Source of the DNA: an uncultured Oscillospiraceae bacterium
GTDB taxonomy: Bacteria > Bacillota > Clostridia > Oscillospirales > Oscillospiraceae
Reading direction: 5' to 3'
DNA length: 25,852 bases
Assembly: GCA_910577415.1 (NCBI GenBank)
Contig: CAJTLK010000020.1
Location: 1 to 25,852, forward strand
The notes under the pieces are model-generated. The model was not told the origin of the DNA and ran no database searches. It was given only the letters and a program-made list of their open reading frames with translations. This document shows positions 6,876 through 13,237 of this stretch, piece by piece; position 1 is the first letter of the stretch, and every line of letters begins with the position of its first letter. A program made the translations under genes and the position numbers.

Positions 6876-7232
6876 ACCTTGCTCCACTCCTTGTTTTATC
6901 CCGGTGGTCCAGAGCCTTTCACCACCTTGCTCTTCCGTCATTTTACCGTGGTCTTTTAGCAATCGCAAATACCTATATTAAATGCTTTACCATATCCAGT
7001 AGGCATGTCACAAAAGACAGGCAAGCATAAGCAGAGCCTTTCATTGCCTCCGCTTATTGCCTTTTTCCCCTCACAATGGTAAAATAGCTAGCAAATCATT
7101 GCCAAAAATGGCCCGCCCCTTTGACGCGGCAGGGTGGGTCTTTTCCGTATCCTTCCCCTTGTGTGATCTTATCACGGAAGAAACGTCAAGTTTCGGTTAT
7201 CATAAAGCCACATCAGATAAGGAGGACGCCAT
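6876..7232. other. Divergent intergenic region with two hairpins and a dyad
   Basis: There is no gene in these 357 bases. Two plus-strand hairpins followed by T-runs lie at 7019-7066 (AGGCAA, a GC bulge, ATAAGC, pairing with GCTTATTGCCT, then TTTT) and 7110-7144 (GGCCCGCCC with GGGTGGGTC by two G-T pairs, then TTTT). A dyad lies at 7163-7175. No strong -35/-10 pair is seen for the minus-strand gene. Confidence 0.5.
7163..7175 (+). promoter_or_regulatory. Dyad, possible Crp/Fnr-type site upstream of trxA
   Basis: GTGAT-CTT-ATCAC is a perfect 5-bp inverted repeat, extended by TG before and G after. A -10-like TATCAT sits at 7198-7203 with no matching -35, so a start near 7210 would put the dyad at about -41, where a class II activator binds. 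A Crp/Fnr regulator is encoded at 10714-11364. The 3-base spacer differs from the usual 4 or 6, so the match is tentative. Confidence 0.35.
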
Positions 7233-7541
7233 ATGTCTATCATGAATATCGACAAAGCCAATTTCACACAGGAGGTCGTAAACTCCGACGTTCCTGTTCT
7301 GCTGGACTTCTGGGCCCCCTGGTGCGGCCCCTGCCGCAGGGTAGGTCCCATCCTGGACGAGATCGCTCAGGAGCGCACCGACATCAAGGTCGGCAAGGTC
7401 AATGTGGATGAGCAGCCGGATCTGGCCGGCCAGTTCGGCGTGATGAGCATCCCCACCATGGTGGTGCTGCAAAACGGCAGGGTCGTCAATCAGGTCATGG
7501 GCGCCAGGCCGAAGGAGCAGATCCTTTCCCTGCTGCCGTAG
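7233..7541 (+). CDS. trxA: Thioredoxin
   Basis: A 102-residue protein of standard thioredoxin length with the active site FWAPWCGPCRR (Cys31, Cys34), the partner cis-proline segment MSIPTMVV and the central GKVNVDEQPDLAGQFGV. It has no signal peptide and acts in the cytoplasm as a dithiol reductant. The start follows AAGGAGGACGCC. It is the first gene of a plus-strand unit: the CoA-disulfide reductase begins 9 bases after its stop. The neighbours suggest that it either receives electrons from that reductase or passes them to CcdA at the membrane, though no dedicated thioredoxin reductase gene is visible here. Confidence 0.96.
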   Translation: MSIMNIDKANFTQEVVNSDVPVLLDFWAPWCGPCRRVGPILDEIAQERTDIKVGKVNVDEQPDLAGQFGVMSIPTMVVLQNGRVVNQVMGARPKEQILSLLP

Positions 7542-7550
7542 GAGGTCAAT

Positions 7551-9248
7551 ATGAAAGTAGTGATCGTAGGCGGCGTGGCCGGCGGCGCTTCCGCCGCGGC
7601 CCGGCTGCGCCGGCTGGATGAACAGGCGGAGATCGTCCTCTTTGAGCGTTCGGGCTATGTGTCCTACGCCAACTGCGGACTTCCCTACTATATCGGCGGG
7701 GTCATCGAGGCCCCCGAGGCCCTGACCCTGCAAACGCCCGAGAGCTTTCTATCCCGCTTCCGTGTGGATATGCGGGTGCGCCACGAGGTCACAGCCATCC
7801 ACCCGGCTCGAAAAGCTGTCTCGGTCAAAAACCTGGAGACCGGGGAGACCTTTGAGGAGCCATACGACAAGCTCATCCTCTCCCCCGGTGCCAAGCCCAC
7901 CCACCCCCGGCTCCCCGGCGTTGGGCTGGAAAAGCTCTTCACTCTGCGGACGGTGGAGGACACTTTCCGCATCAAGGACTACATCAACGCCCATCACCCC
8001 AGCTCCGCCGTGCTGGCCGGGGGCGGATTTATCGGCCTGGAGCTGGCGGAAAACCTGCGGGAGCTGGGGATGGAGGTCACTATCGTCCAGCGTCCGCGCC
8101 AGTTGATGAACCCCTTTGACCCGGATATGGCGGCGTTTATTCACAGCGAGACCCGCCGCCACGGCGTCAAATTGGCCCTGGGCCGCACCGTGGCGGGCTT
8201 TGCGGAGCGGGATGGCGGTGTGGACGTGCTGCTGGAGGACGCGCCTGCCCTCCACGCCGATATGGTGGTTCTCGCCATTGGCGTCACCCCGGACACCGCC
8301 CTTGCCAGGGACGCGGGGCTGGAGCTGGGAGTGAAGGGCAGCATTGTGGTCAATGACCGGATGGAGACCTCCGACCCCCACATCTACGCCGTGGGCGACG
8401 CGGTGCAGGTGAAGCACTCCGTCACCGGGCAGAACGTCCTGCTCTCCCTGGCCGGCCCCGCCAACAAGCAGGGACGGATCGCCGCGGACAACATCTGCGG
8501 CGGGGACAGCCGGTACCTGGGCAGCCAGGGCAGCAGCGTCATCAAGGTTTTTGACCTGACAGCCGCCGTCACCGGCGTCAATGAGACCAACGCCCGAAAA
8601 GCGGGACTGGACGTGGATACGGTGGTACTCTCCCCCATGAGCCACGCCGGTTACTATCCCGGCGGCAAGCTGATGACCATGAAGGTGGTCTTTGAAAAAG
8701 GCACCTACCGTCTTTTGGGGGCGCAGATCGTGGGCTACGAGGGTGTGGATAAGCGCATCGACGTGCTGGCCACCGCTATCCACGCCGGACTGTCGGCGGC
8801 AGAGCTCAAGGACCTGGACCTGGCCTACGCGCCGCCATACTCCTCCGCCAAGGACCCGGTGAATATGGCGGGCTTTATGGTGGAAAACCTCTCCCAGGGC
8901 GTTGTGAAGCAGTTCCATCTGGAGGACGTACCCACCCTGCCCAGAGACGGCAGCGTTACGCTGCTGGATGTTCGTACGCTGGGAGAGTACCTCCGGGGCC
9001 ATATCGATGGCTTCCGCAACCTCCCTGTGGATGCGCTGCGGGAACAGATAAGCGAGGTCGAGCGGGGCAAGCCGGTGTACGTCATCTGTCAAAGCGGCCT
9101 GCGCAGCTATATCGCCTGCCGTATCCTGGCCGGGTACGGCTATGACGTCTATAATTTTTCCGGCGGGTTCCGATTCTATGACGCGGTGGTCAATGACCGC
9201 CGCATGATGGAGACGTCCACGCTCTGCGGTATGGATGAAGGGACCTGA
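7551..9248 (+). CDS. CoA-disulfide / persulfide reductase with C-terminal rhodanese domain
   Basis: A 565-residue flavoprotein. The N-terminal FAD site is VIVGGVAGGASAAARLRR. Cys42 in SYANCGLPYYIGG is the single redox cysteine of the CoA-disulfide reductase group; it forms a mixed disulfide with CoA rather than a CxxC. An NAD(P)H site (AVLAGGGFIGLELAENL) and the second FAD segment (HIYAVGDAVQV) follow, then a dimerisation domain. About the last 100 residues are a rhodanese domain with active-site Cys513 in VICQSGLRSY. Such fusions reduce CoA disulfides, polysulfides or CoA-persulfides with NAD(P)H. The start has AGGAGGTCAAT. It is coupled closely to trxA, with ccdA 27 bases downstream. Confidence 0.93.
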   Translation: MKVVIVGGVAGGASAAARLRRLDEQAEIVLFERSGYVSYANCGLPYYIGGVIEAPEALTLQTPESFLSRFRVDMRVRHEVTAIHPARKAVSVKNLETGETFEEPYDKLILSPGAKPTHPRLPGVGLEKLFTLRTVEDTFRIKDYINAHHPSSAVLAGGGFIGLELAENLRELGMEVTIVQRPRQLMNPFDPDMAAFIHSETRRHGVKLALGRTVAGFAERDGGVDVLLEDAPALHADMVVLAIGVTPDTALARDAGLELGVKGSIVVNDRMETSDPHIYAVGDAVQVKHSVTGQNVLLSLAGPANKQGRIAADNICGGDSRYLGSQGSSVIKVFDLTAAVTGVNETNARKAGLDVDTVVLSPMSHAGYYPGGKLMTMKVVFEKGTYRLLGAQIVGYEGVDKRIDVLATAIHAGLSAAELKDLDLAYAPPYSSAKDPVNMAGFMVENLSQGVVKQFHLEDVPTLPRDGSVTLLDVRTLGEYLRGHIDGFRNLPVDALREQISEVERGKPVYVICQSGLRSYIACRILAGYGYDVYNFSGGFRFYDAVVNDRRMMETSTLCGMDEGT

Positions 9249-9275
9249 TATGATCGAAAGAAGGTGCGGTGAAAC

Positions 9276-9938
9276 ATGCAGTATGTGATCTCTTTCCTGG
9301 AGGGCGTCATCACCTTTATTTCGCCCTGTCTGCTGCCCATGCTTCCCATTTATATCTCTTATTTTGCCGGCGGCGAGACCCATGGGGGAAAAAAGGCCCT
9401 TGTCAACGCGATAGGATTCGTCGCGGGGTTCACCCTGGTCTTTACCCTTTTGGGGACCCTCGCGGGGACGGTGGGCGGCTTCCTGAGATCGCACCAAACC
9501 GCCGTCAACCTCATCTCCGGCCTTGTGGTCATTGCCTTTGGGCTGAATTTCCTTGGAGTGTTCCGACTGGAGCTATTTAAGGGCAGCCGCAGAGCGGCGG
9601 CCCCCCATGAGATGGGCTTCTTCTCCGCCGTGCTGTTCGGCGTGATCTTCTCCCTGGGGTGGACGCCGTGCGTCGGCGCGTTCCTCGGCTCGGCTCTGAT
9701 GCTGGCCTCCCAGCAGGGAAACGCGCTGATGGGAACGGTGATGCTGCTGCTCTACTCCCTGGGGCTGGGCGTCCCCTTCCTACTCAGTGCGGTGCTCATC
9801 GACAAGCTCAAATCTACCTTTGATTGGGTCAAACGCAACTATCAGATCATCAACCGTATCAGCGGCGGCTTCCTCATCGTCATCGGCATCCTGATGGCCA
9901 CCGGGCTGCTGGAGCGGCTGATCGGGCTGCTGGGTTAA
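9276..9938 (+). CDS. ccdA: CcdA-type thiol electron transporter
   Basis: A 220-residue membrane protein with about six hydrophobic segments and the CcdA/DsbD-beta signature of one cysteine in each of two pseudo-repeats: FISPCLLPML (Cys18) and LGWTPCVGAF (Cys132). CcdA takes electrons from cytoplasmic thioredoxin and hands them to extracytoplasmic thioredoxin-like proteins. The genes on either side are just these partners, thioredoxin upstream and a membrane-anchored TlpA-like protein 9 bases downstream. No cytochrome c assembly genes are visible, so a role in surface thiol reduction rather than cytochrome maturation is preferred. The ribosome site is modest (AAGGTGCGGTG). Confidence 0.93.
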   Translation: MQYVISFLEGVITFISPCLLPMLPIYISYFAGGETHGGKKALVNAIGFVAGFTLVFTLLGTLAGTVGGFLRSHQTAVNLISGLVVIAFGLNFLGVFRLELFKGSRRAAAPHEMGFFSAVLFGVIFSLGWTPCVGAFLGSALMLASQQGNALMGTVMLLLYSLGLGVPFLLSAVLIDKLKSTFDWVKRNYQIINRISGGFLIVIGILMATGLLERLIGLLG

Positions 9939-9947
9939 GGAGGCGGC

Positions 9948-10667
9948 ATGAAAAAGAATCGGTCTTTGCTTCTGCTTATTCTGGCCTTCGCGCTTCTGCT
10001 GGGCGGGGCCTATGTCCTCTATGGAAAGCTCAGTCAAAGCGTAGCCCCGGACCAGCTTTCCGTCCAGACCGGGCCAAAGGAAACCACAGTGCGGGAAACG
10101 CCCCCGCAGCCCGAGGAGAGCACGGCACAAGAGACGGACGGTCCGCGCCCCGAAGAAAGCGCGGCACGGGAAACGCCCCCTCCGCAAGCGGAGGAGAGCG
10201 CAGCCCAGGAAACCGACGACCCGCAAACCAGGGATAACGAGCCGGAAAAGATCCCGGCACCCGATTTTACCGTCTATGATATCGACGGCAACGAAGCTTG
10301 CCTTTCGGACTATCTCGGAAAGCCGGTCATACTCAACTTCTGGGCCAGCTGGTGCGGCCCCTGCCAAAGCGAGATGCCCGATTTTGACGACGCTTACGGG
10401 GAGCTTGGCGAGAATATCCAATTCCTTATGATAAATGTGACCGGCGGGCGGGAAACGGTGGAAAGCGCCGCCGCGTTTATTGAGGAACAGGGCTATACCT
10501 TCCCTGTGCTCTACGATACGGAGGGCAGCGCGTCGATAGCCTACAGCGTATATTCCCTGCCGACCTCGTTCTTCATCGACGCGGATGGTAATGTCATTGC
10601 ACAGGCCACGGGCGCGATCAGCCGGGACATTCTGCAAAAGGGTATCGACCTGATCTGGACAGAATAA
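9948..10667 (+). CDS. Membrane-anchored TlpA/ResA-like thioredoxin
   Basis: A 239-residue protein. Residues 7-25 form an uncleaved signal anchor (no lipobox cysteine). Residues about 40-98 are a Pro/Glu-rich spacer with two copies of a 25-residue unit starting RETPP; the DNA repeat has a 75-base period (10093 and 10168). Residues about 102-239 are a TlpA/ResA-like domain with FWASWCGPCQ (Cys146, Cys149), IDGNEACLSDYLGKPVILNF and the cis-Pro segment YSLPTSFFIDADG. The catalytic domain should sit outside the membrane and be reduced by CcdA. AAGGAGGCGGC precedes the start. The stop codon lies inside the left arm of the terminator. Confidence 0.92.
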   Translation: MKKNRSLLLLILAFALLLGGAYVLYGKLSQSVAPDQLSVQTGPKETTVRETPPQPEESTAQETDGPRPEESAARETPPPQAEESAAQETDDPQTRDNEPEKIPAPDFTVYDIDGNEACLSDYLGKPVILNFWASWCGPCQSEMPDFDDAYGELGENIQFLMINVTGGRETVESAAAFIEEQGYTFPVLYDTEGSASIAYSVYSLPTSFFIDADGNVIAQATGAISRDILQKGIDLIWTE

Positions 10668-10705
10668 GAGGAGGGAGTCTGCTTAGCAGACTCCCTCCTC
10701 TTATT
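10663..10705. terminator. Bidirectional terminator between tlpA-like and Crp/Fnr genes
   Basis: A perfect 20-bp stem starting AATAAGAGGAGGGAGTCTGC has a three-base loop (TTA). The TAA of the upstream gene is in its left arm, and the convergent regulator stop is 8 bases to the right. T-rich tails occur on both strands. Confidence 0.9.
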
Positions 10706-10713
10706 CCGTCTTT

Positions 10714-11364
10714 TCACAACGCCATCAGCTTTTTTCGGTCCGTGATCTCCACTGCGCCCCGGGACAGCCTGACCATACCCTCGTCCTGGAAATAACGGAG
10801 CATCCGTGTGACCACCTCCCGGTGGGTCCCCAGGTGCCTGGCAATGGCTTCGTGGGTAAGCTTCAGCCGGGGTGTGTCCTCAATGGAGGCTTCCTCCAAC
10901 AGAAAAGCGGCCACACGCTTGTCCATGCTCTTCCACATGATCTGCTCCACCAACCACATGAGCTCTGAAAACCGGGCAGCCATGATCTCGTTGGTGTAGT
11001 TGGCCAGCGGGGCGGAGTCCTCCATGGCCTGCCGGTATACCTCCGCCGGGATGACCCACAGCCACGTATCCTTCTCCGCCTCAATGGCAACGTCGAACTG
11101 CGCGCTTTTCAGCATGCACGAGGCGGAAAACAGGCAGACGTCCCGGTCAAAAAGGCGGTAGATGGTGATCTCCCGGCCCTCGTCCGAAAGGATATAGGCC
11201 CGGAGCTGGCCGGACCTCACCACCAGCAGCCCAACACAGTCCGCGCTGCCGTTGTGGATCACCGTCCCCTTTTCCACCTGCCGACAGGCAAGGCTTTCCA
11301 AGATACGCTCCTGCTGTGTCCGCGACAGTTTATCCCATATGGGAAAATAGCTCTGAAATTCCAT
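10714..11364 (-). CDS. Crp/Fnr-family transcriptional regulator
   Basis: A 216-residue protein with an N-terminal cyclic-nucleotide-type beta-barrel (residues about 20-135) and a C-terminal winged helix with LTHEAIARHLGTHREVVTRMLRYFQDEGMV. It begins MEFQSYFPIWDKLSRTQQERI, a usual start for this Clostridia subgroup. The barrel holds Cys residues (ACR, DCVG, DVCLFSASC) but no Fnr-type N-terminal iron-sulfur cluster, so the signal is not evident. The ATG at 11364 is preferred over one at 11427, which lacks a ribosome site. It converges on the thioredoxin-CcdA unit, and a dyad before trxA (7163-7175) may be a target. Redox or stress control is inferred from context. Confidence 0.9.
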   Translation of the reverse strand: MEFQSYFPIWDKLSRTQQERILESLACRQVEKGTVIHNGSADCVGLLVVRSGQLRAYILSDEGREITIYRLFDRDVCLFSASCMLKSAQFDVAIEAEKDTWLWVIPAEVYRQAMEDSAPLANYTNEIMAARFSELMWLVEQIMWKSMDKRVAAFLLEEASIEDTPRLKLTHEAIARHLGTHREVVTRMLRYFQDEGMVRLSRGAVEITDRKKLMAL

Positions 11365-11439
11365 ATTCTTATCCCGCCCCCGCGTTGGATGGTTCTGCTC
11401 TTCCCGCCGCCTCTGAAAAGTAGCCATCGGGATATATAA

Positions 11440-11468
11440 AGAATACTGTCACAGCGCGCAAAAGTCAA
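11440..11468 (-). promoter_or_regulatory. Promoter of the Crp/Fnr gene
   Basis: On the minus strand TTGACT (11463-11468), a 17-base spacer and TATTCT (11440-11445). The spacer contains TGTGACAG, a half-site of Crp type that could allow autoregulation. Confidence 0.65.
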
Positions 11469-11498
11469 TGCTCCAGAGGGCTTTTTCCCAATACATAG

Positions 11499-11533
11499 AG
11501 GGAGCCTCCGAAGATCATCTTCGGAGGCTCCCT
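11499..11533. terminator. Long palindromic hairpin, terminator-like
   Basis: A 17-bp perfect stem, AGGGAGCCTCCGAAGAT, one loop base, then its complement. It lies downstream of the remnant ORF on the minus strand. T-runs beside it are weak (CTTTTTCC begins 18 bases further on), so a terminator role is likely but not certain. Confidence 0.55.
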
Positions 11534-11540
11534 TAGCCTT

Positions 11541-11627
11541 TCAGGTGAGAGGGCGCATCAGCTTGTCCCTCCGGTATACGGCGTGTGTGTAATAGTCGAG
11601 CACGATGGTAATATCATATCCCTTCAC
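11541..11627 (-). pseudogene. Possible 3' remnant of a protein gene
   Basis: The minus strand encodes VKGYDITIVLDYYTHAVYRR and then DKLMRPLT before a stop. The frame stays open upstream to about 11740, through the terminator hairpin at 11645-11674, without an ATG or ribosome site. The compact, well-used codons and a following hairpin suggest the end of a real gene whose front was lost to a deletion or insertion. The family is not recognised; a chance frame is possible. Confidence 0.3.
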
Positions 11628-11634
11628 GCCTGTG

Positions 11635-11674
11635 AAAAAAGTTTGGGAGGAGCCACCGAAAGGTGGCTCCTCCC
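11635..11674 (-). terminator. Terminator after the small minus-strand ORFs
   Basis: A 13-bp stem, GGGAGGAGCCACC, pairs across a four-base loop (TTTC on the transcribed minus strand) and is followed on the minus strand by AAACTTTTTT. It lies 43 bases downstream of the 48-residue ORF stop. Confidence 0.75.
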
Positions 11675-11716
11675 CTGTGATACCATACCTAAAAGTATGG
11701 GCGTGCGGCGTTGCGC

Positions 11717-11863
11717 CTACTGTGCTATTATACTAACATTTTCCTTTGCAATTTTCAGTATAATTCGATCTCGTTCCTCGCAGGTGATATTATCCACTGC
11801 CACAAGGTATTCCAACAAATTTCCAATTCCGACTAAATCTATCGTGCTGATTTTCCTTGCCAC
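11717..11863 (-). CDS. Small protein of unknown function (48 residues)
   Basis: A GTG start preceded by GAGGTGAGG opens a 48-residue frame, MARKISTIDLVGIGNLLEYL to about position 20, then LVAVDNITCEERDRIILKIA with an amphipathic helical end. It is too short for routine gene calls, but it has a good ribosome site, coding-like sequence and a terminator directly downstream. Similar short helical proteins occur next to recombinase modules in Clostridia integrative elements, to my recollection only; no recombinase is present here. The AT-rich codons contrast with the neighbouring chromosomal genes, which supports transfer. The function is unknown. Confidence 0.5.
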   Translation of the reverse strand: MARKISTIDLVGIGNLLEYLVAVDNITCEERDRIILKIAKENVSIIAQ

Positions 11864-11929
11864 ATGCCTCACCTCTCAAGGCTATTGTAGCATAACTTGT
11901 AGAAATATGAAAGATAAATCAAACCTGAA

Positions 11930-12019
11930 TCATAACGGGTGAAACATAGCGTGTGTCTTTCCTCGGGGTTCCCTCCTTATCATAGTCAACATTGCAACGA
12001 GCAGCCTTGGTATTCTCAT
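11930..12019 (-). CDS. Very small ORF (29 residues)
   Basis: ATG after a strong GAGGAGG site opens MRIPRLLVAMLTMIRREPRG and nine more residues (KTHAMFHPL) before TGA. A basic peptide with a hydrophobic front half, it lies 66 bases upstream of the 48-residue ORF on the same strand and could be a leader or toxin-like peptide; neither is shown. No family is recognised. The ribosome site and the placement before another small ORF are the reasons for listing it. Confidence 0.35.
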   Translation of the reverse strand: MRIPRLLVAMLTMIRREPRGKTHAMFHPL

Positions 12020-12164
12020 GTTTTATTCCTCCTCAAAAATAAGAATTCCTATGCTTCACCTCACCTGATTGGTAAAACATAGGAATAAAGAATATTTCAC
12101 TTTCTTTTGTGCTGTTATTTTGCACAACTTGCAAGGCCGAGCTATATGATTTATAGGCAAAAGC

Positions 12165-12206
12165 GACAAAGCCCATGTATAACTTAAGTTATACATGGGC
12201 TTTGTC
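12165..12206. terminator. Perfect 42-bp palindrome, terminator of tRNA-Leu(UAG)
   Basis: A loopless perfect palindrome: the left half starts GACAAAGCCCATGTATAAC and the centre is CTTAAG. It begins 6 bases beyond the CCA end of the minus-strand tRNA and is followed by CTTTTGCC on that strand. Any RNA hairpin would have to open about two central base pairs to form a loop. Confidence 0.75.
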
Positions 12207-12211
12207 TAATA

Positions 12212-12296
12212 TGGTGCGGGCATGGGGACTCGAACCCCAACGGATCGCTCCACGAGAACCTAAATCTCGCATGTCTACCAATTTCATCATGCCCGC
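12212..12296 (-). tRNA. tRNA-Leu(UAG)
   Basis: 85 bases with an encoded CCA. The acceptor stem pairs GCGGGCA with TGCCCGC, and the D arm has AAATTGGTAGA. The anticodon loop is TTTAGGT, flanked by GCGAGA and TCTCGT, giving anticodon TAG. A long class II variable arm (GGAGCGATCC) and the T arm GGGGTTCGAGTCCCC follow. It is 41 bases downstream of the lipoprotein gene on the same strand with no evident promoter of its own, so it may be read from the lipoprotein transcript. Confidence 0.96.
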
Positions 12297-12337
12297 AGGT
12301 AAGGCGGCATCTGCCGCCAGGGTCGGCGCTCAAAGGG

Positions 12338-13102
12338 TCATGCTGGCTCCACCAGCTCCGAATAGTCGTTCACAACTGTCTCCAGCAGGCTGCCGAAAAA
12401 CAGCTGGCCCTCGTTCACGTTATGGATCAAATAGGTGTTGGAGGGCAATACCATATCCGCCATCTCGTCGAAGGTAAAAGGCGCCAGTTCTGGGGCGCTG
12501 AGAAGCCAAACCCGGTCCTCCTCTGGGATATTTTGAATGGGGTAGCCGGGAAAATAGATCCGCAGCTCCCCGGCGTTTTCCAGCCCGTAAGGCTCGGCGG
12601 TGATATAGCGCACGCCGTCCTCAATACTCTCCGCCTCCGGCGCTTCATAGGCCAGGTCTTCCAGGGTGACGGAATAGACAAACTCCTCCAGCTTCTCCGG
12701 CTGGGTAAATTTCCCGGTGAAGTTGCAGTAGTAGACCGTCCCGTTGGGATAGCCCTCACCCGTGGTGCCCATGTCGCTGTCGTGAAACTGCCCGGTAAAG
12801 CTGCCGTCATAGCTCTCACCACCGGTCAAACAGAGGTCGGTGGACCAGCCGCCCGCCCCGCTGAGAAAGGAAAAATGATCGGGCAGCTTTTTGAAAAAGT
12901 CCGCTTCCACATCGGAGGCCACGGCGCTTGCAACAGGGAGCGGCTCCGGGGCGTCCACCGGAGCGGGCGTTTGGACGCTCGTACCCGTCTCGGAAGGCAG
13001 AATGGTGGCGATCACGTCATGGGCGCCGCCCCCGGCGGCGCAGGAGCATAGCGCAAGCGCCATTGCCCCGCTCAGGATCAGAGCCTTCCAGTTCTTCTCC
13101 AT
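12338..13102 (-). CDS. Lipoprotein of unknown function
   Basis: A 254-residue protein. The N-terminus MEKNWKALILSGAMALALCS then Cys21 is a lipoprotein signal with lipobox LCSC. A Thr/Pro/Val-rich linker follows to about residue 65, and the remainder is an acidic beta-rich domain with repeated aromatic residues (GYPNGTVYYCNFTGKF, RIYFPGYPIQNIPEEDRVW). No family is recognised; it may be a surface protein of a lineage-specific family. The ATG at 13102 has AAGGGGGC 7 bases upstream; an in-frame GTG at 13120 would overlap that site. A very good promoter lies at 13143-13171, and the next gene on the strand is tRNA-Leu. Confidence 0.85.
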   Translation of the reverse strand: MEKNWKALILSGAMALALCSCAAGGGAHDVIATILPSETGTSVQTPAPVDAPEPLPVASAVASDVEADFFKKLPDHFSFLSGAGGWSTDLCLTGGESYDGSFTGQFHDSDMGTTGEGYPNGTVYYCNFTGKFTQPEKLEEFVYSVTLEDLAYEAPEAESIEDGVRYITAEPYGLENAGELRIYFPGYPIQNIPEEDRVWLLSAPELAPFTFDEMADMVLPSNTYLIHNVNEGQLFFGSLLETVVNDYSELVEPA

Positions 13103-13142
13103 GGGCAACGCCCCCTTCACCAGTGAAAAAAAAGATACCTGA

Positions 13143-13171
13143 AGTATACCTCAAAAAAACGCCTCCGTCAA
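13143..13171 (-). promoter_or_regulatory. Promoter of the lipoprotein gene
   Basis: On the minus strand TTGACG (13166-13171), a 17-base spacer and TATACT (13143-13148). Its -35 lies only 3 bases from the -35 of the divergent kinase promoter, so a regulator bound here would affect both. Confidence 0.8.
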
Positions 13172-13174
13172 TCA

Positions 13175-13203
13175 TTGCGTTTCCTGTAAAAAGGTACTAT
13201 AAT
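13175..13203 (+). promoter_or_regulatory. Promoter of the pyridoxamine kinase gene
   Basis: TTGCGT (13175-13180), a 17-base spacer and a perfect TATAAT (13198-13203). The -10 overlaps an in-frame ATG at 13202, which is therefore not the start. Confidence 0.8.
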
Positions 13204-13237
13204 GAAAAAAACCTTTCCCGGAAAGGAAGTCCTCGCC

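Larger units (their letters stand above)
11469..12211. other. AT-rich islet with tiny ORFs and strong hairpins
   Basis: This stretch lacks any normal-sized gene. It contains hairpins at 11499-11533, 11635-11674 and 12165-12206, a possible gene remnant (11541-11627), and two short minus-strand ORFs with good ribosome sites (11717-11863 and 11930-12019). From about 11720 to 12160 the base composition is clearly AT-richer than the genes on either side, suggesting acquired DNA or a decayed element. No transposase, integrase or flanking direct repeat was found. Confidence 0.5.

Noticed and set aside
12212..12296. tRNA-Leu(UAG) as the attachment site of the AT-rich islet
   Set aside because: No second copy of the tRNA 3' end could be found between 11365 and 12211, and no integrase is present.
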